Notes: generated by a model from the sequence alone, not told the origin. A DNA stretch of 43,976 nucleotides from Candidatus Paracaedibacter symbiosus (GCF_000757605.1 NZ_JQAK01000001.1:568676-612651), one strand, 5' to 3'. Counted from the first letter of the stretch, positions 9,773 to 18,341 are shown. Numbers and translations: made by a program.

Positions 9773-10399
9773 ATGCAGAGCAAGTTTATCACCTTTGAAG
9801 GCGGCGAAGGGACTGGCAAATCCACTCAAAGTCACCTTTTAGCGGATTATTTACGCGACCAGGGTATCACCGTTACCATTACACGTGAACCCGGTGGCAC
9901 AGAAGGAGCAGAACTCATCCGGGCTCTTCTCGTTTCTGGCACAACTGGTCGTTGGTCTCCCTTGTCCGAAGTTTTACTGTTAAATGCAGCGCGGCTAGAC
10001 CATTGGCAAAAAGTGATTCTGCCTGCCTTAAATGCAGGGAAGTGGGTTATTTGCGATCGCTTTACTGATTCTACTATTGCCTATCAAGGATATGGTCATG
10101 GTGCTGACTTGACCTTCATCAAAACCCTCAACCAGCAACTCTTTTCTTCCCATATACCAGATCTTACCTTCGTCTTCGATCTTGATCCCGTGATTGGAAT
10201 TAAGCGATCCTTGCAACGCCATACCAGTGAAAATCGATTTGAAAATATGCAACTTGAATTTCACAATCGTATGCGTCAAGGATATTTAGAAATTGCTCGC
10301 GAAAATCCCGATCGATGCCGTATTATTGATGCTACCGGCACCGTATCGGAGATTCAAAAACTGACGATAAAGGAAGTTGCTAAGTTTATAATTTCTTAG
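9773..10399 (+). CDS. tmk: thymidylate kinase
   Basis: This 208-residue kinase phosphorylates dTMP to dTDP. The P-loop FEGGEGTGKSTQ is at the N-terminus, followed by the DRF motif in CDRFTDSTIAYQGYG and a lid region near RHTSENRFE. It begins directly after the dacC stop. The DNA polymerase III delta-prime gene (holB) that usually follows tmk in this operon is absent here; a thioesterase-like gene comes next after about 95 bases. Confidence 0.96.
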   Translation: MQSKFITFEGGEGTGKSTQSHLLADYLRDQGITVTITREPGGTEGAELIRALLVSGTTGRWSPLSEVLLLNAARLDHWQKVILPALNAGKWVICDRFTDSTIAYQGYGHGADLTFIKTLNQQLFSSHIPDLTFVFDLDPVIGIKRSLQRHTSENRFENMQLEFHNRMRQGYLEIARENPDRCRIIDATGTVSEIQKLTIKEVAKFIIS

Positions 10400-10493
10400 C
10401 AAAATGGCTCACAAATAAAAAATATGTCTCTTTTCATTTTCCCCTCTCATTCTATTTTATTAGTTATTAAGCCTTATAGTATAAGTATATAGA

Positions 10494-11051
10494 ATGAACT
10501 TATATATTAGATTACTTATTTTATATGTTAAATCGTTCTTTTCGCGGACAAAATCTGTTCATATTAAAGAAACGACCAGTATTAACTTAACCGTTCTTCC
10601 CAATGATCTTGATTTGAATTGGCATATGAATAATGGTCGTTATCTGACCATTATGGATCTTGGGCGTATTGATTACATGATGAAAACAGGCCTTTTAAAA
10701 GTCATCCTGCGCAACAAATGGTTCCCTGTCGTAAGTGCCAGTCAAATTTGTTATTTCCGTCCTCTCACTCTTTTTGAAACTTATACCCTGCAAACAACTT
10801 TAGAGAGTTGGAATGGCAAGTGGTATATAATGACACAACGTTTTGAAAAAAATGGCAAGCTTTATGCTGTTGCAATTATCCGGGGTATATTTCGCGATAA
10901 AAAAGGGCCCATTTTGATATCAGAAATTCTCAAAGCCATGGATATAGACTTTGAAACATCTCCAACCCTACACCATGAAACTGAAATATGGCTCTCTTAT
11001 ATCGCAAAAACAACGCAGATTCATTGCAAGACATCTGCCAGAAAAGAATAA
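10494..11051 (+). CDS. thioesterase-like (4HBT/THEM6 family) protein
   Basis: This 185-residue protein has an N-terminal hydrophobic stretch (MNLYIRLLILYVKSFF) and then a hot-dog fold. The sequence DLDLNWHMNNGRYLTIMDLG is the hallmark of the 4HBT_2/THEM6 subgroup, in which Asn/His/Asn-Gly lie near the expected active site. Members are assumed to act on acyl-CoA or related thioesters, but substrates are mostly unknown. The upstream 90 bases are AT-rich with no strong ribosome site. It is probably membrane-associated through the N-terminal helix. The family call is good; the activity is inferred. Confidence 0.8.
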   Translation: MNLYIRLLILYVKSFFSRTKSVHIKETTSINLTVLPNDLDLNWHMNNGRYLTIMDLGRIDYMMKTGLLKVILRNKWFPVVSASQICYFRPLTLFETYTLQTTLESWNGKWYIMTQRFEKNGKLYAVAIIRGIFRDKKGPILISEILKAMDIDFETSPTLHHETEIWLSYIAKTTQIHCKTSARKE

Positions 11052-11132
11052 CGTTTATTTTTTGGGCAAAAAGCCTCAGAATAAAGAATGTAACTTATGG
11101 TATACTCATGACGTGTGGAATAAAATAAGAGA

Positions 11133-11843
11133 ATGGCCCAAGACATTGTCGACCTTATTGATTTTTATGCAAGTCCCTTAGGTCACTCAACGGCCTCCAC
11201 AATTAGGGCAACTCTCACTGAGTTATGGCCAGAAATTGCCATAGAGACATTTCTTGGCCTCGGCTATCCTCTTCCCTTTATGCCTACCTCCGACAGCATT
11301 CATCGCTCTCTTGTGTTTATGGCAGCTCAGCAAGGAATCCTCCATTGGCCGAGTGAGGAAAAAAATAGTTGCTGCTTAATTAATGAAGATGCGTTACCCC
11401 TCCCCAGCGAATCTGTTGATCGTATCCTTCTCATTCACTCTCTTGAGCATGCAGAACACGCTCGACCTTATTTACGAGAGCTATGGCGTATCTTGGCTAG
11501 CAATGGGCGGCTCTTGGTGATTGTGCCTAACAGACGAGGTTTGTGGGCGCAAATTGATGACACCCCTTTTGGTCATGGCAATCCTTACACGATGACGCAG
11601 CTTTCTCGTATTTTGAAAGAAAATCAATTTACTCCTCTTCGCTCTAGGCGCACACTTTATAGCCTGCCAAGCCCCTCCCATTTTGCAAGAAACATCTCTA
11701 AATTACTCGAAAAAATTGGGCCGACAATTTTAGCTAAATTTTCAGGTCTCGTCTGTATTGAAGCCAGCAAACAAGTTTATTGCAATTATCTGCAAAAAAG
11801 CTCTCCTTTAATTTTAGCACGCCCCAAACCCTCACGAGTGTAA
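11133..11843 (+). CDS. class I SAM-dependent methyltransferase
   Basis: This 236-residue protein belongs to the Methyltransf_11-like group found beside hisC and gloB in alphaproteobacteria. The SAM loop is ETFLGLGYPLPF, a degenerate glycine motif typical of this subgroup. LIHSLEHAEHARPYLRELWR and GRLLVIVPNRRG form the later Rossmann strands. The substrate is unknown. AAGAG precedes the ATG. It ends two bases before the aminotransferase start, so the two are probably co-transcribed. Confidence 0.82.
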   Translation: MAQDIVDLIDFYASPLGHSTASTIRATLTELWPEIAIETFLGLGYPLPFMPTSDSIHRSLVFMAAQQGILHWPSEEKNSCCLINEDALPLPSESVDRILLIHSLEHAEHARPYLRELWRILASNGRLLVIVPNRRGLWAQIDDTPFGHGNPYTMTQLSRILKENQFTPLRSRRTLYSLPSPSHFARNISKLLEKIGPTILAKFSGLVCIEASKQVYCNYLQKSSPLILARPKPSRV

Positions 11844-11845
11844 TA

Positions 11846-12931
11846 ATGACAATTAAAGCGCATCCGAGTATTTATAAGATTACCCCCTATGTTGGCGGCG
11901 ATATTACACCAGAAGGAATGTCACGTCGGATTGTCCTAGCCTCCAATGAGAACCCTTATGGCTGCTCTCCCCAAGTAAGTGATACGTTAAAAGCTCATAT
12001 TCATCATATTCATAGCTATCCGAGTGGTGGGGCGGCCAGCCTAAAGCAGGCAATCGCCAACCACTTTCTCCTCGATCCCCAACAAATTTTGTGTGGCAAT
12101 GGGTCTGAGGATATTCTCCATCTTGTGGCACGCTGTTTTGCCGGCCCTGGGGACGAAGTTATCTCGCCCCATTATGGGTTTCAAGTTTACCGCATCGCGG
12201 CAATGAGTGTGGGTGCTACCCTTGTTTATGCGCCTCAGCCTAATTACATAAGTGAAATAGAGGCGATTTTAAGCTCAATCACCCCTCGCACAAAAATCAT
12301 CTATCTCGATAATCCGGCTAACCCCCTTGGCACTTATCTAGATAAAGGCAAGCTACGCCGATTAATTGAACAAACCCCTCCCCATATTATTATCGTTCTT
12401 GATGCTGCTTATGCTGATTATCTTGAAGAGGCAGATGATTATACCAGTGGATTTGAATTGGTGGAAAAACACCCAAATCTAATTATTACGCGTACCTTTT
12501 CAAAACTCTATGGCTTAGCAAGTTTACGTCTTGGATGGTGTTATAGTTCAGTGGATGTGATTCATCTTCTTAACCGAATCCGTCCGCCATTTAACGTTAA
12601 TAAGCTCGCCCAAATTGCAGGAATAGCAGCAATAGGCGATCAGGAATGGGCAAAAAATGTCCGCCAGAAAATGGTGCAAATTAAGGAAAATTTCATAAAA
12701 TTCCTCCACGAAAAAAGCTATCGCTTCTTGCCAAGTGGGGGAAATTTTGTGTCAGTGGAATTCCCTGAAGCAGGCCCTCATAATGCAAAAGAGACTTACC
12801 AACATCTCGGTAAGAATGGGATTCTTGTTCGACCAGTCCTCCCTTATGGTCTGCCAAATCACTTACGAATTACCATTGGTACCGCCGATGAGATGGTCGA
12901 ACTTTGTGACGCGTTAGAAGCAAGAATATAG
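11846..12931 (+). CDS. hisC: HisC-like PLP aminotransferase (histidinol-phosphate/aromatic type)
   Basis: This 361-residue fold-type I aminotransferase carries the PLP Lys at about residue 220 in TFSKLYGLASLRLGW, LDNPANPLGT, and the C-terminal Arg block (HLRITIGTADEM). It transfers amino groups to histidinol phosphate or aromatic keto acids. No other histidine genes are in view, and the alphaproteobacterial paralogue next to this methyltransferase often serves Tyr/Phe metabolism, so specificity is open. The ATG at 11846 lies two bases after the previous stop; a longer frame from 11780 only overlaps that gene. The TAG stop (12929-12931) is supplied by the end of a repeat element, so the native C-terminus may have been altered. 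Confidence 0.85.
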   Translation: MTIKAHPSIYKITPYVGGDITPEGMSRRIVLASNENPYGCSPQVSDTLKAHIHHIHSYPSGGAASLKQAIANHFLLDPQQILCGNGSEDILHLVARCFAGPGDEVISPHYGFQVYRIAAMSVGATLVYAPQPNYISEIEAILSSITPRTKIIYLDNPANPLGTYLDKGKLRRLIEQTPPHIIIVLDAAYADYLEEADDYTSGFELVEKHPNLIITRTFSKLYGLASLRLGWCYSSVDVIHLLNRIRPPFNVNKLAQIAGIAAIGDQEWAKNVRQKMVQIKENFIKFLHEKSYRFLPSGGNFVSVEFPEAGPHNAKETYQHLGKNGILVRPVLPYGLPNHLRITIGTADEMVELCDALEARI

Positions 12932-13070
12932 CCAATCTAGTATAGATTGATGCAAAGTTATGGCGACATTTTGGATGTATTTTCAAGCTTTGAAAACCGC
13001 CACTAGACAAAGCTAATGAAGGCTTTTCAAAGTGCTGGAAAGACGCCAAAAAGGCGCCTAGTTGGCTATA
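12927..13070 (-). mobile_element. MITE-like palindromic element, copy 2 (one eroded end)
   Basis: This is the reverse-orientation copy of the element at 3596-3764. The 23-bp end at 12927-12949 is intact. The other end (about 13058-13070) keeps only CTAGTTGGCTATA, and about 25 bases next to it are missing relative to copy 1. The middle 100 bases differ from copy 1 at only a handful of positions. The element is squeezed between the aminotransferase and the Sel1 gene: it provides the stop codon of the first and ends four bases before the stop of the second. Confidence 0.85.
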
Positions 13071-13074
13071 TAGG

Positions 13075-14016
13075 TTAGGCTCTCTCGCCTTTCCTGACCG
13101 AAAACTCTGTCAAAAACTCTCCTATTGATAAGAAATCATCCTGCTTTTCATAAATAAATTTAACAGCGTCTTTATAGCCTTGTAAGGCTGCTAACAAACA
13201 CCAAGAGAATGCTTTCTCAAAATCATGATCTATCCGTGCAATACTATTATTATAATATAACATTCCAAAACTGAATTGACTTGCCGCTTCACCATTAACA
13301 GCACCATCCCTAAAATATTTTGCTGCTTTTATATAATTAGGTACCATTTCAGCTGTTCCATTAGCATAAAGCTTACCAAGAAGATAGGCAGCCCTTACAT
13401 TGCCATCGTTATAAGATAAGGTGAAATATGTTAATGCCTCTGACATATTTCCTTGTTGCAGAGCCTCCTCCCCCGTGTTGAAATACACATCTATTTCCAG
13501 TTTTTTTAATCTAGGGATACTCTTATCGATATAAGGAGAAAAGGGTGATGGATCATTTATTAGAACACTTCTGGCCTTTTCAATAAGAGCAAGATTATAA
13601 GGTTCAGCAATGAGAGTATCAGCCCATGTTTCAGCAAATTTGGTATGCAAGAAAGATTTTTCTATCTTTTTCTTTAAAAAAACCAAGATAGGAAGCCCAT
13701 TTTTTACAAAGGAATGAAATTTATAAGTGCGTTTAAAGCCCGTTTTATTCTTAAGCACCCTAATTTCCTCTTTACTCTTTACAGCAGCTAAAAATTCAAA
13801 ATCATCATTTTTATATGCAAATACTAAAGTTTTTCCTTCTAGCTCCGGAGTTGCAGTCTGTGTGACATGATGCCAAAGTGTATCACCACGTAAAGCATTG
13901 TAAAATTGACGTATGACTGGATTTTCTTGAATAAAATCATCAATTTCAGCGGCTCCTGTGGGTATTATGCCCATTAAATTGAGGCAGAGTACAAAGTATC
14001 CCCATTTTTTTAACAT
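13075..14016 (-). CDS. Sel1-repeat secreted protein
   Basis: This 313-residue protein has a signal sequence (MLKKWGYFVLCLNLMGIIPTGAA). The N-terminal half (about residues 25-170) is not recognised. The C-terminal half carries Sel1-type helical repeats: AYLLGKLYANGTA, YIKAAKYFRDGA, AASQFSFGMLYYNN and FEKAFSWCLLAALQGY. Sel1 repeats mediate protein-protein contacts and are enriched in host-associated bacteria. AGGAG lies about eight bases before the ATG. The gene is preceded by a cluster of palindromes at 14054-14171 and is probably transcribed on its own. Confidence 0.82.
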   Translation of the reverse strand: MLKKWGYFVLCLNLMGIIPTGAAEIDDFIQENPVIRQFYNALRGDTLWHHVTQTATPELEGKTLVFAYKNDDFEFLAAVKSKEEIRVLKNKTGFKRTYKFHSFVKNGLPILVFLKKKIEKSFLHTKFAETWADTLIAEPYNLALIEKARSVLINDPSPFSPYIDKSIPRLKKLEIDVYFNTGEEALQQGNMSEALTYFTLSYNDGNVRAAYLLGKLYANGTAEMVPNYIKAAKYFRDGAVNGEAASQFSFGMLYYNNSIARIDHDFEKAFSWCLLAALQGYKDAVKFIYEKQDDFLSIGEFLTEFSVRKGERA

Positions 14017-14053
14017 ATATAAATTCTCCTTATTATATAAATTTGCGCAGACC

Positions 14054-14100
14054 TAAAAATTCCTATCCCTGCAGCAAGCTACGGAGATAGGAATTTTTTA
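14054..14100. terminator. strong symmetrical hairpin, possible bidirectional terminator
   Basis: AAAAATTCCTATC (14055-14067) and GATAGGAATTTTT (14086-14098) form a perfect 13-bp stem. Runs of A and T on the two sides allow it to terminate transcription in either direction. It follows the DUF2125-like gene and precedes the Sel1 gene, both on the minus strand. Confidence 0.6.
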
Positions 14101-14126
14101 GTTCGGACGCCCTGCTTAAATACATT

Positions 14127-14171
14127 AATGGGCTCATGCCCATTTTAGCTCTTCATCCCGGGAGCAAGCTC
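14127..14171. repeat. two further short hairpins in tandem
   Basis: AATGGGC-TCAT-GCCCATT (14127-14144) is followed at about 14158-14171 by GGGAGC-AA-GCTCCC. Together with the hairpin at 14054-14100, three palindromes are packed in under 120 bases. Confidence 0.55.
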
Positions 14172-14198
14172 CCTAGATTTCCACTTAGCGGATTAAAT

Positions 14199-14987
14199 TT
14201 AACGAATTTTAAGTGGCCCTAAAAAGATATTATTATTTTTAAAACGGAGCTTAAGGCGCACGTTGCCCTCTTCGTCCCCCAGCAACAGACCACCAACCTT
14301 TAAGATTTGCCCTTTATTAGGGTCAAGATAGCCAGACTGAATAACAATATCAGCAAATTCCTCAATGCCCTTCACTTTAAAGGTGAGCTCTCCATTATGC
14401 GGGGGGTGCATTGTCAAATTTCCGAAGATCTGTAGGCCTAATGCCTCGTTCTGATTCACGGCAATTTTTGGCGCCGTGACTATTAGAGTAAGAATAGAAT
14501 CGCCTTCCTTATACACTGCATCTGCCAAAACGTTTTGCGCTTTAAGGGCAACCAAAGGAGCTGCAACTTCAAGATTACTAATTGTGATGGGATTAAAGGT
14601 TAGAGTTGGTCCTGTCTCATTAGTCGTCCGCTGGCCTACAGCTCTCAGCATTTGTGCTGAGAGGAAAGGAGCTACTATTTCTTCTGCAGTAAGATTAAAA
14701 TGATTAAAGTCAAAAATTCCTTTGCGCAAATGTATCTTTTTGACAGTTAATATTTCGTCATCCTCTTTTGAAACGAGATTTAAAATGTCAACAGACGCAT
14801 TTCCTAAGGGCAACAAATTTAATTTTGCCTCAAAGGTATTCTGACGTCTTTCACAGCTTTGCAGCCATCCCTCAGTAAACTTTAAAACCGCATAGTGCTG
14901 AACCGCATCTACCACAATGGCAATAACCGTAAGAGATACGATAATCGCGGCAATTTTGCTAAGATTTTTTTTCAACCATGTTCTCAT
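14199..14987 (-). CDS. DUF2125-like membrane-anchored periplasmic protein
   Basis: This 262-residue protein has one N-terminal transmembrane helix (about residues 10-30, KIAAIIVSLTVIAIVVDAV), followed by a beta-rich body. The pattern WLQSCERRQNTFE followed by repeated strand-like segments, and the position just after plsC in an ftsEX-ydcF-plsC cluster, match the alphaproteobacterial DUF2125 family. No function is established for that family. The start at 14987 has AGAG upstream and overlaps plsC by 29 bases; a frame from 15026 would overlap more. The hairpin at 14054-14100 lies about 100 bases after its stop. Confidence 0.65.
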   Translation of the reverse strand: MRTWLKKNLSKIAAIIVSLTVIAIVVDAVQHYAVLKFTEGWLQSCERRQNTFEAKLNLLPLGNASVDILNLVSKEDDEILTVKKIHLRKGIFDFNHFNLTAEEIVAPFLSAQMLRAVGQRTTNETGPTLTFNPITISNLEVAAPLVALKAQNVLADAVYKEGDSILTLIVTAPKIAVNQNEALGLQIFGNLTMHPPHNGELTFKVKGIEEFADIVIQSGYLDPNKGQILKVGGLLLGDEEGNVRLKLRFKNNNIFLGPLKIR

Positions 14988-15699
14988 AATTAATCTCTTC
15001 GAGGAGTTGATTTGACTTGGTTTCAATAACTCTTTCTAGAGTTTCCATAAATTCTTCGCGCGTTAAGCCGGGATTAATTGCTGGAAGGATCGAAACCGTC
15101 ACCACACCTGGTTTTTTGACAAAACAGCGACGTGGCCAAAATACACCAGAATTTAATGCCACAGGAACGACAGGGATGTCTAATCCTTCTTGCAAAGCAA
15201 AAACCCCCGCACGGTAACGCCCAGCCTTACCAACAGCAGAACGCGTTCCTTCTGGATAAATAATGATGTTGCGCTTTGCCTCTTTATGAAATTGAGCCGC
15301 CTCAACCATAGGTTCGATCGCACGTTTGCCTAGCTTACGGTCAACAGCAATCACCTTTTGCCTGGCAAAGTGGCAGTTAAAAAAAGGAACATATTTCAGT
15401 TCTTTTTTTAAAACGTACACAGCTCCTGGAAAAATATAGCACATTGCTGCTGTTTCCCATGCGGATTGATGTTTCGATGCAATGAGGTAGGGTTTTTCGG
15501 GTAAATTCTCAAGACCTTCTACTTTACAATCCAACCCCAATATCCACCGAGCCCCCACAAGCGTCATATAGCCCCAAATTTGTGACACATAATAGGACCA
15601 CCTTTGCGGGCCTAACAATATTGGCAGCCCAAAAATACTAAAAAATAGTCCAATTGCATAAAAATAAACATCAAAGATGAAGGAGCGAATATATTTCAT
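14959..15699 (-). CDS. plsC: 1-acyl-sn-glycerol-3-phosphate acyltransferase
   Basis: This 246-residue enzyme adds the second acyl chain to lysophosphatidate at the inner membrane face. Acyltransferase motif I is SKHQSAWETA (His-x4-Glu, a subfamily variant of His-x4-Asp), motif III is IIYPEGTRSAVG and motif IV is VPVALNSGVFW. A hydrophobic N-terminal segment (about residues 8-30) anchors it. It follows ydcF by about 60 bases and overlaps the DUF2125-like gene. Confidence 0.93.
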   Translation of the reverse strand: MKYIRSFIFDVYFYAIGLFFSIFGLPILLGPQRWSYYVSQIWGYMTLVGARWILGLDCKVEGLENLPEKPYLIASKHQSAWETAAMCYIFPGAVYVLKKELKYVPFFNCHFARQKVIAVDRKLGKRAIEPMVEAAQFHKEAKRNIIIYPEGTRSAVGKAGRYRAGVFALQEGLDIPVVPVALNSGVFWPRRCFVKKPGVVTVSILPAINPGLTREEFMETLERVIETKSNQLLEEINYENMVEKKS

Positions 15700-15759
15700 T
15701 ATTAATTCTTTCTAAAGATATACTATTTATAGTAAGTTTAACCGAAAATATCAGCTTTT

Positions 15760-16584
15760 CTACCTGGATTTACTATCCTCTTTTTCCTCATATAAATTTT
15801 CCTGTCGTTGAATGCGAACCCCCAGTAATACTGACAAGTATTTTGAATATTCTATCGCTATTTTATAAGCTATACGCCAATCTTTATACCAATGACGGTG
15901 ATTAAACTTGCTTAATTCGACCGGATGGATAATCACCTGAATATCGGATAAATAACGCTGACATTCTACAAGACTACGCGGAATATGCATGGGAGATGTC
16001 ACAAGTCGAATAGACTGTATCCGATTCAATTTGGCCCAACGAGCTGTTTCAATCGCGTTACCGATGGTGGTTTTCGCCTGGCTGCCAAAGTAAGTTTTTT
16101 GCATGAGCTCACTAATTTGATCAAGACTTAAATCAATTTGACACTCATTACAGCTTTTTTTAAATGCCCTTAAGGGATTCCATCCCTTGGTTCCCCATAG
16201 GCGTAGCTTTGCTAAAGGATCAGCAACTTCATTTATAGTGTGTTGAGGATGGTGTTGCTTTTCTGACCACGCAAAAACCGTGTCAATTGATAGAGAAGGA
16301 TTTGAATTCTTATTCTGTTCACCTGTTGTTTCGGTGTCGCGATACATATCGGAAATGCCAGAAATAAATAATTTATCACTAACACCAGCAGCAAGTAACT
16401 CTAGACCTGTCGCAATACGGCAACCACCACCTGTCCACACAACAATAGCATCAACTCGATTTATATCGTCTGATGGTTGGATTGGTAACGAATAGACAAA
16501 AAAAAGAAACCCAGCAATCCACAAAACGACAATACTAAGCACTGATCCCAGAAAAATTTTTAATACTGTGTTAATCTTAATCAA
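15760..16584 (-). CDS. YdcF/DUF218 family protein with an internal insertion
   Basis: This 274-residue protein has an N-terminal transmembrane helix (about residues 7-30), then VDAIVVWTGGGCRIATGLEL and LFISGISDM, which are the first half of the DUF218 fold. The second half (TTIGNAIETARWAK, RLVTSPMHIPRSL) resumes only after roughly 75 extra residues. Alphaproteobacterial relatives are nearer 190 residues. The start is a TTG at 16584 that overlaps ftsX by eight bases. Relatives act in envelope metabolism; the exact reaction is unknown. Confidence 0.78.
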   Translation of the reverse strand: MIKINTVLKIFLGSVLSIVVLWIAGFLFFVYSLPIQPSDDINRVDAIVVWTGGGCRIATGLELLAAGVSDKLFISGISDMYRDTETTGEQNKNSNPSLSIDTVFAWSEKQHHPQHTINEVADPLAKLRLWGTKGWNPLRAFKKSCNECQIDLSLDQISELMQKTYFGSQAKTTIGNAIETARWAKLNRIQSIRLVTSPMHIPRSLVECQRYLSDIQVIIHPVELSKFNHRHWYKDWRIAYKIAIEYSKYLSVLLGVRIQRQENLYEEKEDSKSR

Positions 16585-17467
16585 GCTTTATCAACGTTTT
16601 TAAAACGGCAAATCGCGCCACTAAAATACTAAGACCAATAATAATAAAAGGGATAATCACAAGCAAGGCTATAAGCGATAAATCTGCTGTGGGCCGCAAC
16701 ATCTCGGGTACCCCAAAATTTGACGTCACATAGTTCAGACCAATAAGGACCGGAAACGCTGCCAAAAAACCAATTAATGCCCCCTTAGAGGCGAGCTTTA
16801 AGGCGTGGGCCTGAAATTTACGAGCAATATAACTATTGTGAGCCCCCATGAGTCGTAACACAGCAATACTTTGATAATGCGATGCAAGGCCTACTTTTGT
16901 CACTAACATTACGGTAATAGCAACCGTCATCGCTATAATCAATGCAAAAAGATAAGCCACCACTTGTAAAGAGGTTCGCAAAATTAACAAGGTTTCAAGC
17001 CACCTGCTATGGGATTCAATACGCACCCCAGCCGCATATTGGCGCAACTTTTGAATCAATTCCGGTACTTCTAAATGAGCATTGGGATCCACATCAATAT
17101 CAATCAATGCCGGAACAGGAACGTCACTTAACATCTCTGCTTGACCCACCCAGGGTTCAAGCAAACTTAATAGCTGCTGATGCTTAATAGGTTCAACATG
17201 GTTAATACCAGGCACAGACTGAAGAAAAGTGACGATATTAGGAATCATCCGCTCCCGATCCAATTCATGCTGCAAGGGGACTTCAATGGTGAGTTTGTGA
17301 CTCGCCCCCACATGCCAATTTTTCAAGGAAGAACTGATAGAAAACGCCCCCGCAAGCACGAGGCTGAGCAGAAAAACAAGAAGCGCCATGATCATAGGCA
17401 CAAAGCGCGTCACCGCATCTTGATTTATGGGAATTTCATCAATATTATTTTTGGCTAGCATTAGCAT
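16577..17467 (-). CDS. ftsX: cell division ABC transporter permease FtsX
   Basis: This 296-residue protein has four transmembrane segments in the FtsX order: one after the cytoplasmic N-terminus (MIMALLVFLLSLVLAGAF), a periplasmic loop of about 100 residues, then three more helices. With FtsE it activates septal peptidoglycan hydrolases. The frame is open to 17524, but the extra 19 residues lie partly in a repeat element, and MLMLAKNNIDE at 17467 (or ATG 17461) is a more natural start. The gap to ftsE is about 154 bases, unusual for a pair that normally overlaps. Confidence 0.88.
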   Translation of the reverse strand: MLMLAKNNIDEIPINQDAVTRFVPMIMALLVFLLSLVLAGAFSISSSLKNWHVGASHKLTIEVPLQHELDRERMIPNIVTFLQSVPGINHVEPIKHQQLLSLLEPWVGQAEMLSDVPVPALIDIDVDPNAHLEVPELIQKLRQYAAGVRIESHSRWLETLLILRTSLQVVAYLFALIIAMTVAITVMLVTKVGLASHYQSIAVLRLMGAHNSYIARKFQAHALKLASKGALIGFLAAFPVLIGLNYVTSNFGVPEMLRPTADLSLIALLVIIPFIIIGLSILVARFAVLKTLIKLD

Positions 17468-17520
17468 TACTCTATACTCATCATGATTGAAAATGCGGAC
17501 TTGGACTCTCGAAATAGCCA

Positions 17521-17590
17521 GCAACTTTTATTTTGACAGCACGCGAATAGCTGGCTCTCTTTAAGAAACACCAAGATAAAATTGAGCCCA
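17521..17590 (+). repeat. palindromic repeat family 2, copy A (between ftsE and ftsX)
   Basis: This 70-bp unit matches 23101-23170 in the same orientation: 53 of 70 positions by my count, without gaps. Fully conserved blocks include ACGCGAATAG and CCAAGATAAA. The ends ACTTTTATTTTG and CCAAGATAAAA are imperfect inverted repeats, so the unit folds into a stem. Weaker similarity (AGAAA ... TGTAGGT-like) may extend about 40 bases further right. It carries no gene. Confidence 0.75.
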
Positions 17591-17621
17591 TAGATCGGCA
17601 GGGAGAAATTCGTAGGTTCAG

Positions 17622-18341
17622 TCACGATGAGTGTAACTTTCTAAGCGCCTCACGTCCCCTACTGATTAAACGGCCCTGATAAAGTTCTAATTCTGGATAA
17701 GAGAACTCCGAAATCAAATTTTTATTGTGCGTTGCGACAATCACTGTAGTACCAATTTTATTCAGTTCCTCAAACAATCTTAACAATCGATAACCAGCCT
17801 CATAGTCAAGATTTCCGGTAGGTTCATCCGCCAACAATAAGAGTGGCCGACCAATCACTGCACGCGCCACGGCCACGCGTTGTTTTTGTCCATCTGAAAG
17901 GATCGCTGGATAGTCGCTCATGTGTTGACCTAAACCAACCCAGTCGAGCAATTCTTTAGCATAAATACGGGAGGATTTTATATCAGAACCAGTAATTTTA
18001 AGAGCTAAGGCCACATTATCCAAAATCGTTAAATGGGGAAATAAACGGCAATCTTGAAAAACGATACCAATACGCTGGCGGAACTGAGGTAATTCAGACC
18101 GATTAAGCTTTGAGACATCTTTACCAAAAACCCGAACAGTTCCTTCGGTGGACTTTGCTTCCCGATAGATAAGTTTTAAGAGAGAGGTTTTACCTGCGCC
18201 ACTCACGCCGGTCAAGAAGGTAAATGAACCGACATGAAAAGATTGACTCAGCCCATGCAAGACCGGTGCTCCACCTGGATATACCAGACCAACATGATCA
18301 AACCGAACCAACTCAACAGATTGACGACGCGTCGTAGTCAA
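17622..18341 (-). CDS. ftsE: cell division ATP-binding protein FtsE
   Basis: This 239-residue ABC ATPase is the FtsX partner. Walker A is GVSGAGKTS, Walker B is [13 protein letters not shown], and the signature is [15 protein letters not shown], where Asp replaces the usual second Gly of LSGGQ. The switch His is in VATHNKN. The start is TTG at 18341, with GGGGGAGGA directly upstream and unusually close. ATP hydrolysis drives the periplasmic signal to division amidases. The gene heads the minus-strand cluster that continues through ftsX, ydcF and plsC, although a repeat lies between it and ftsX. Confidence 0.92.
   Translation of the reverse strand: MTTTRRQSVELVRFDHVGLVYPGGAPVLHGLSQSFHVGSFTFLTGVSGAGKTSLLKLIYREAKSTEGTVRVFGKDVSKLNRSELPQFRQRIGIVFQDCRLFPHLTILDNVALALKITGSDIKSSRIYAKELLDWVGLGQHMSDYPAILSDGQKQRVAVARAVIGRPLLLLADEPTGNLDYEAGYRLLRLFEELNKIGTTVIVATHNKNLISEFSYPELELYQGRLISRGREALRKLHSS

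Noticed and set aside
15400-15500. PlsC motif His-x4-Glu as a damaged active site
   Set aside because: The KHQS-x-WET form is a regular variant in bacterial PlsC relatives, so it is not evidence of inactivation.
17800-17930. FtsE signature LSDGQ as a pseudogene sign
   Set aside because: Walker A, Walker B and switch residues are intact and the gene is full length; one substitution in the signature does not show loss of function.
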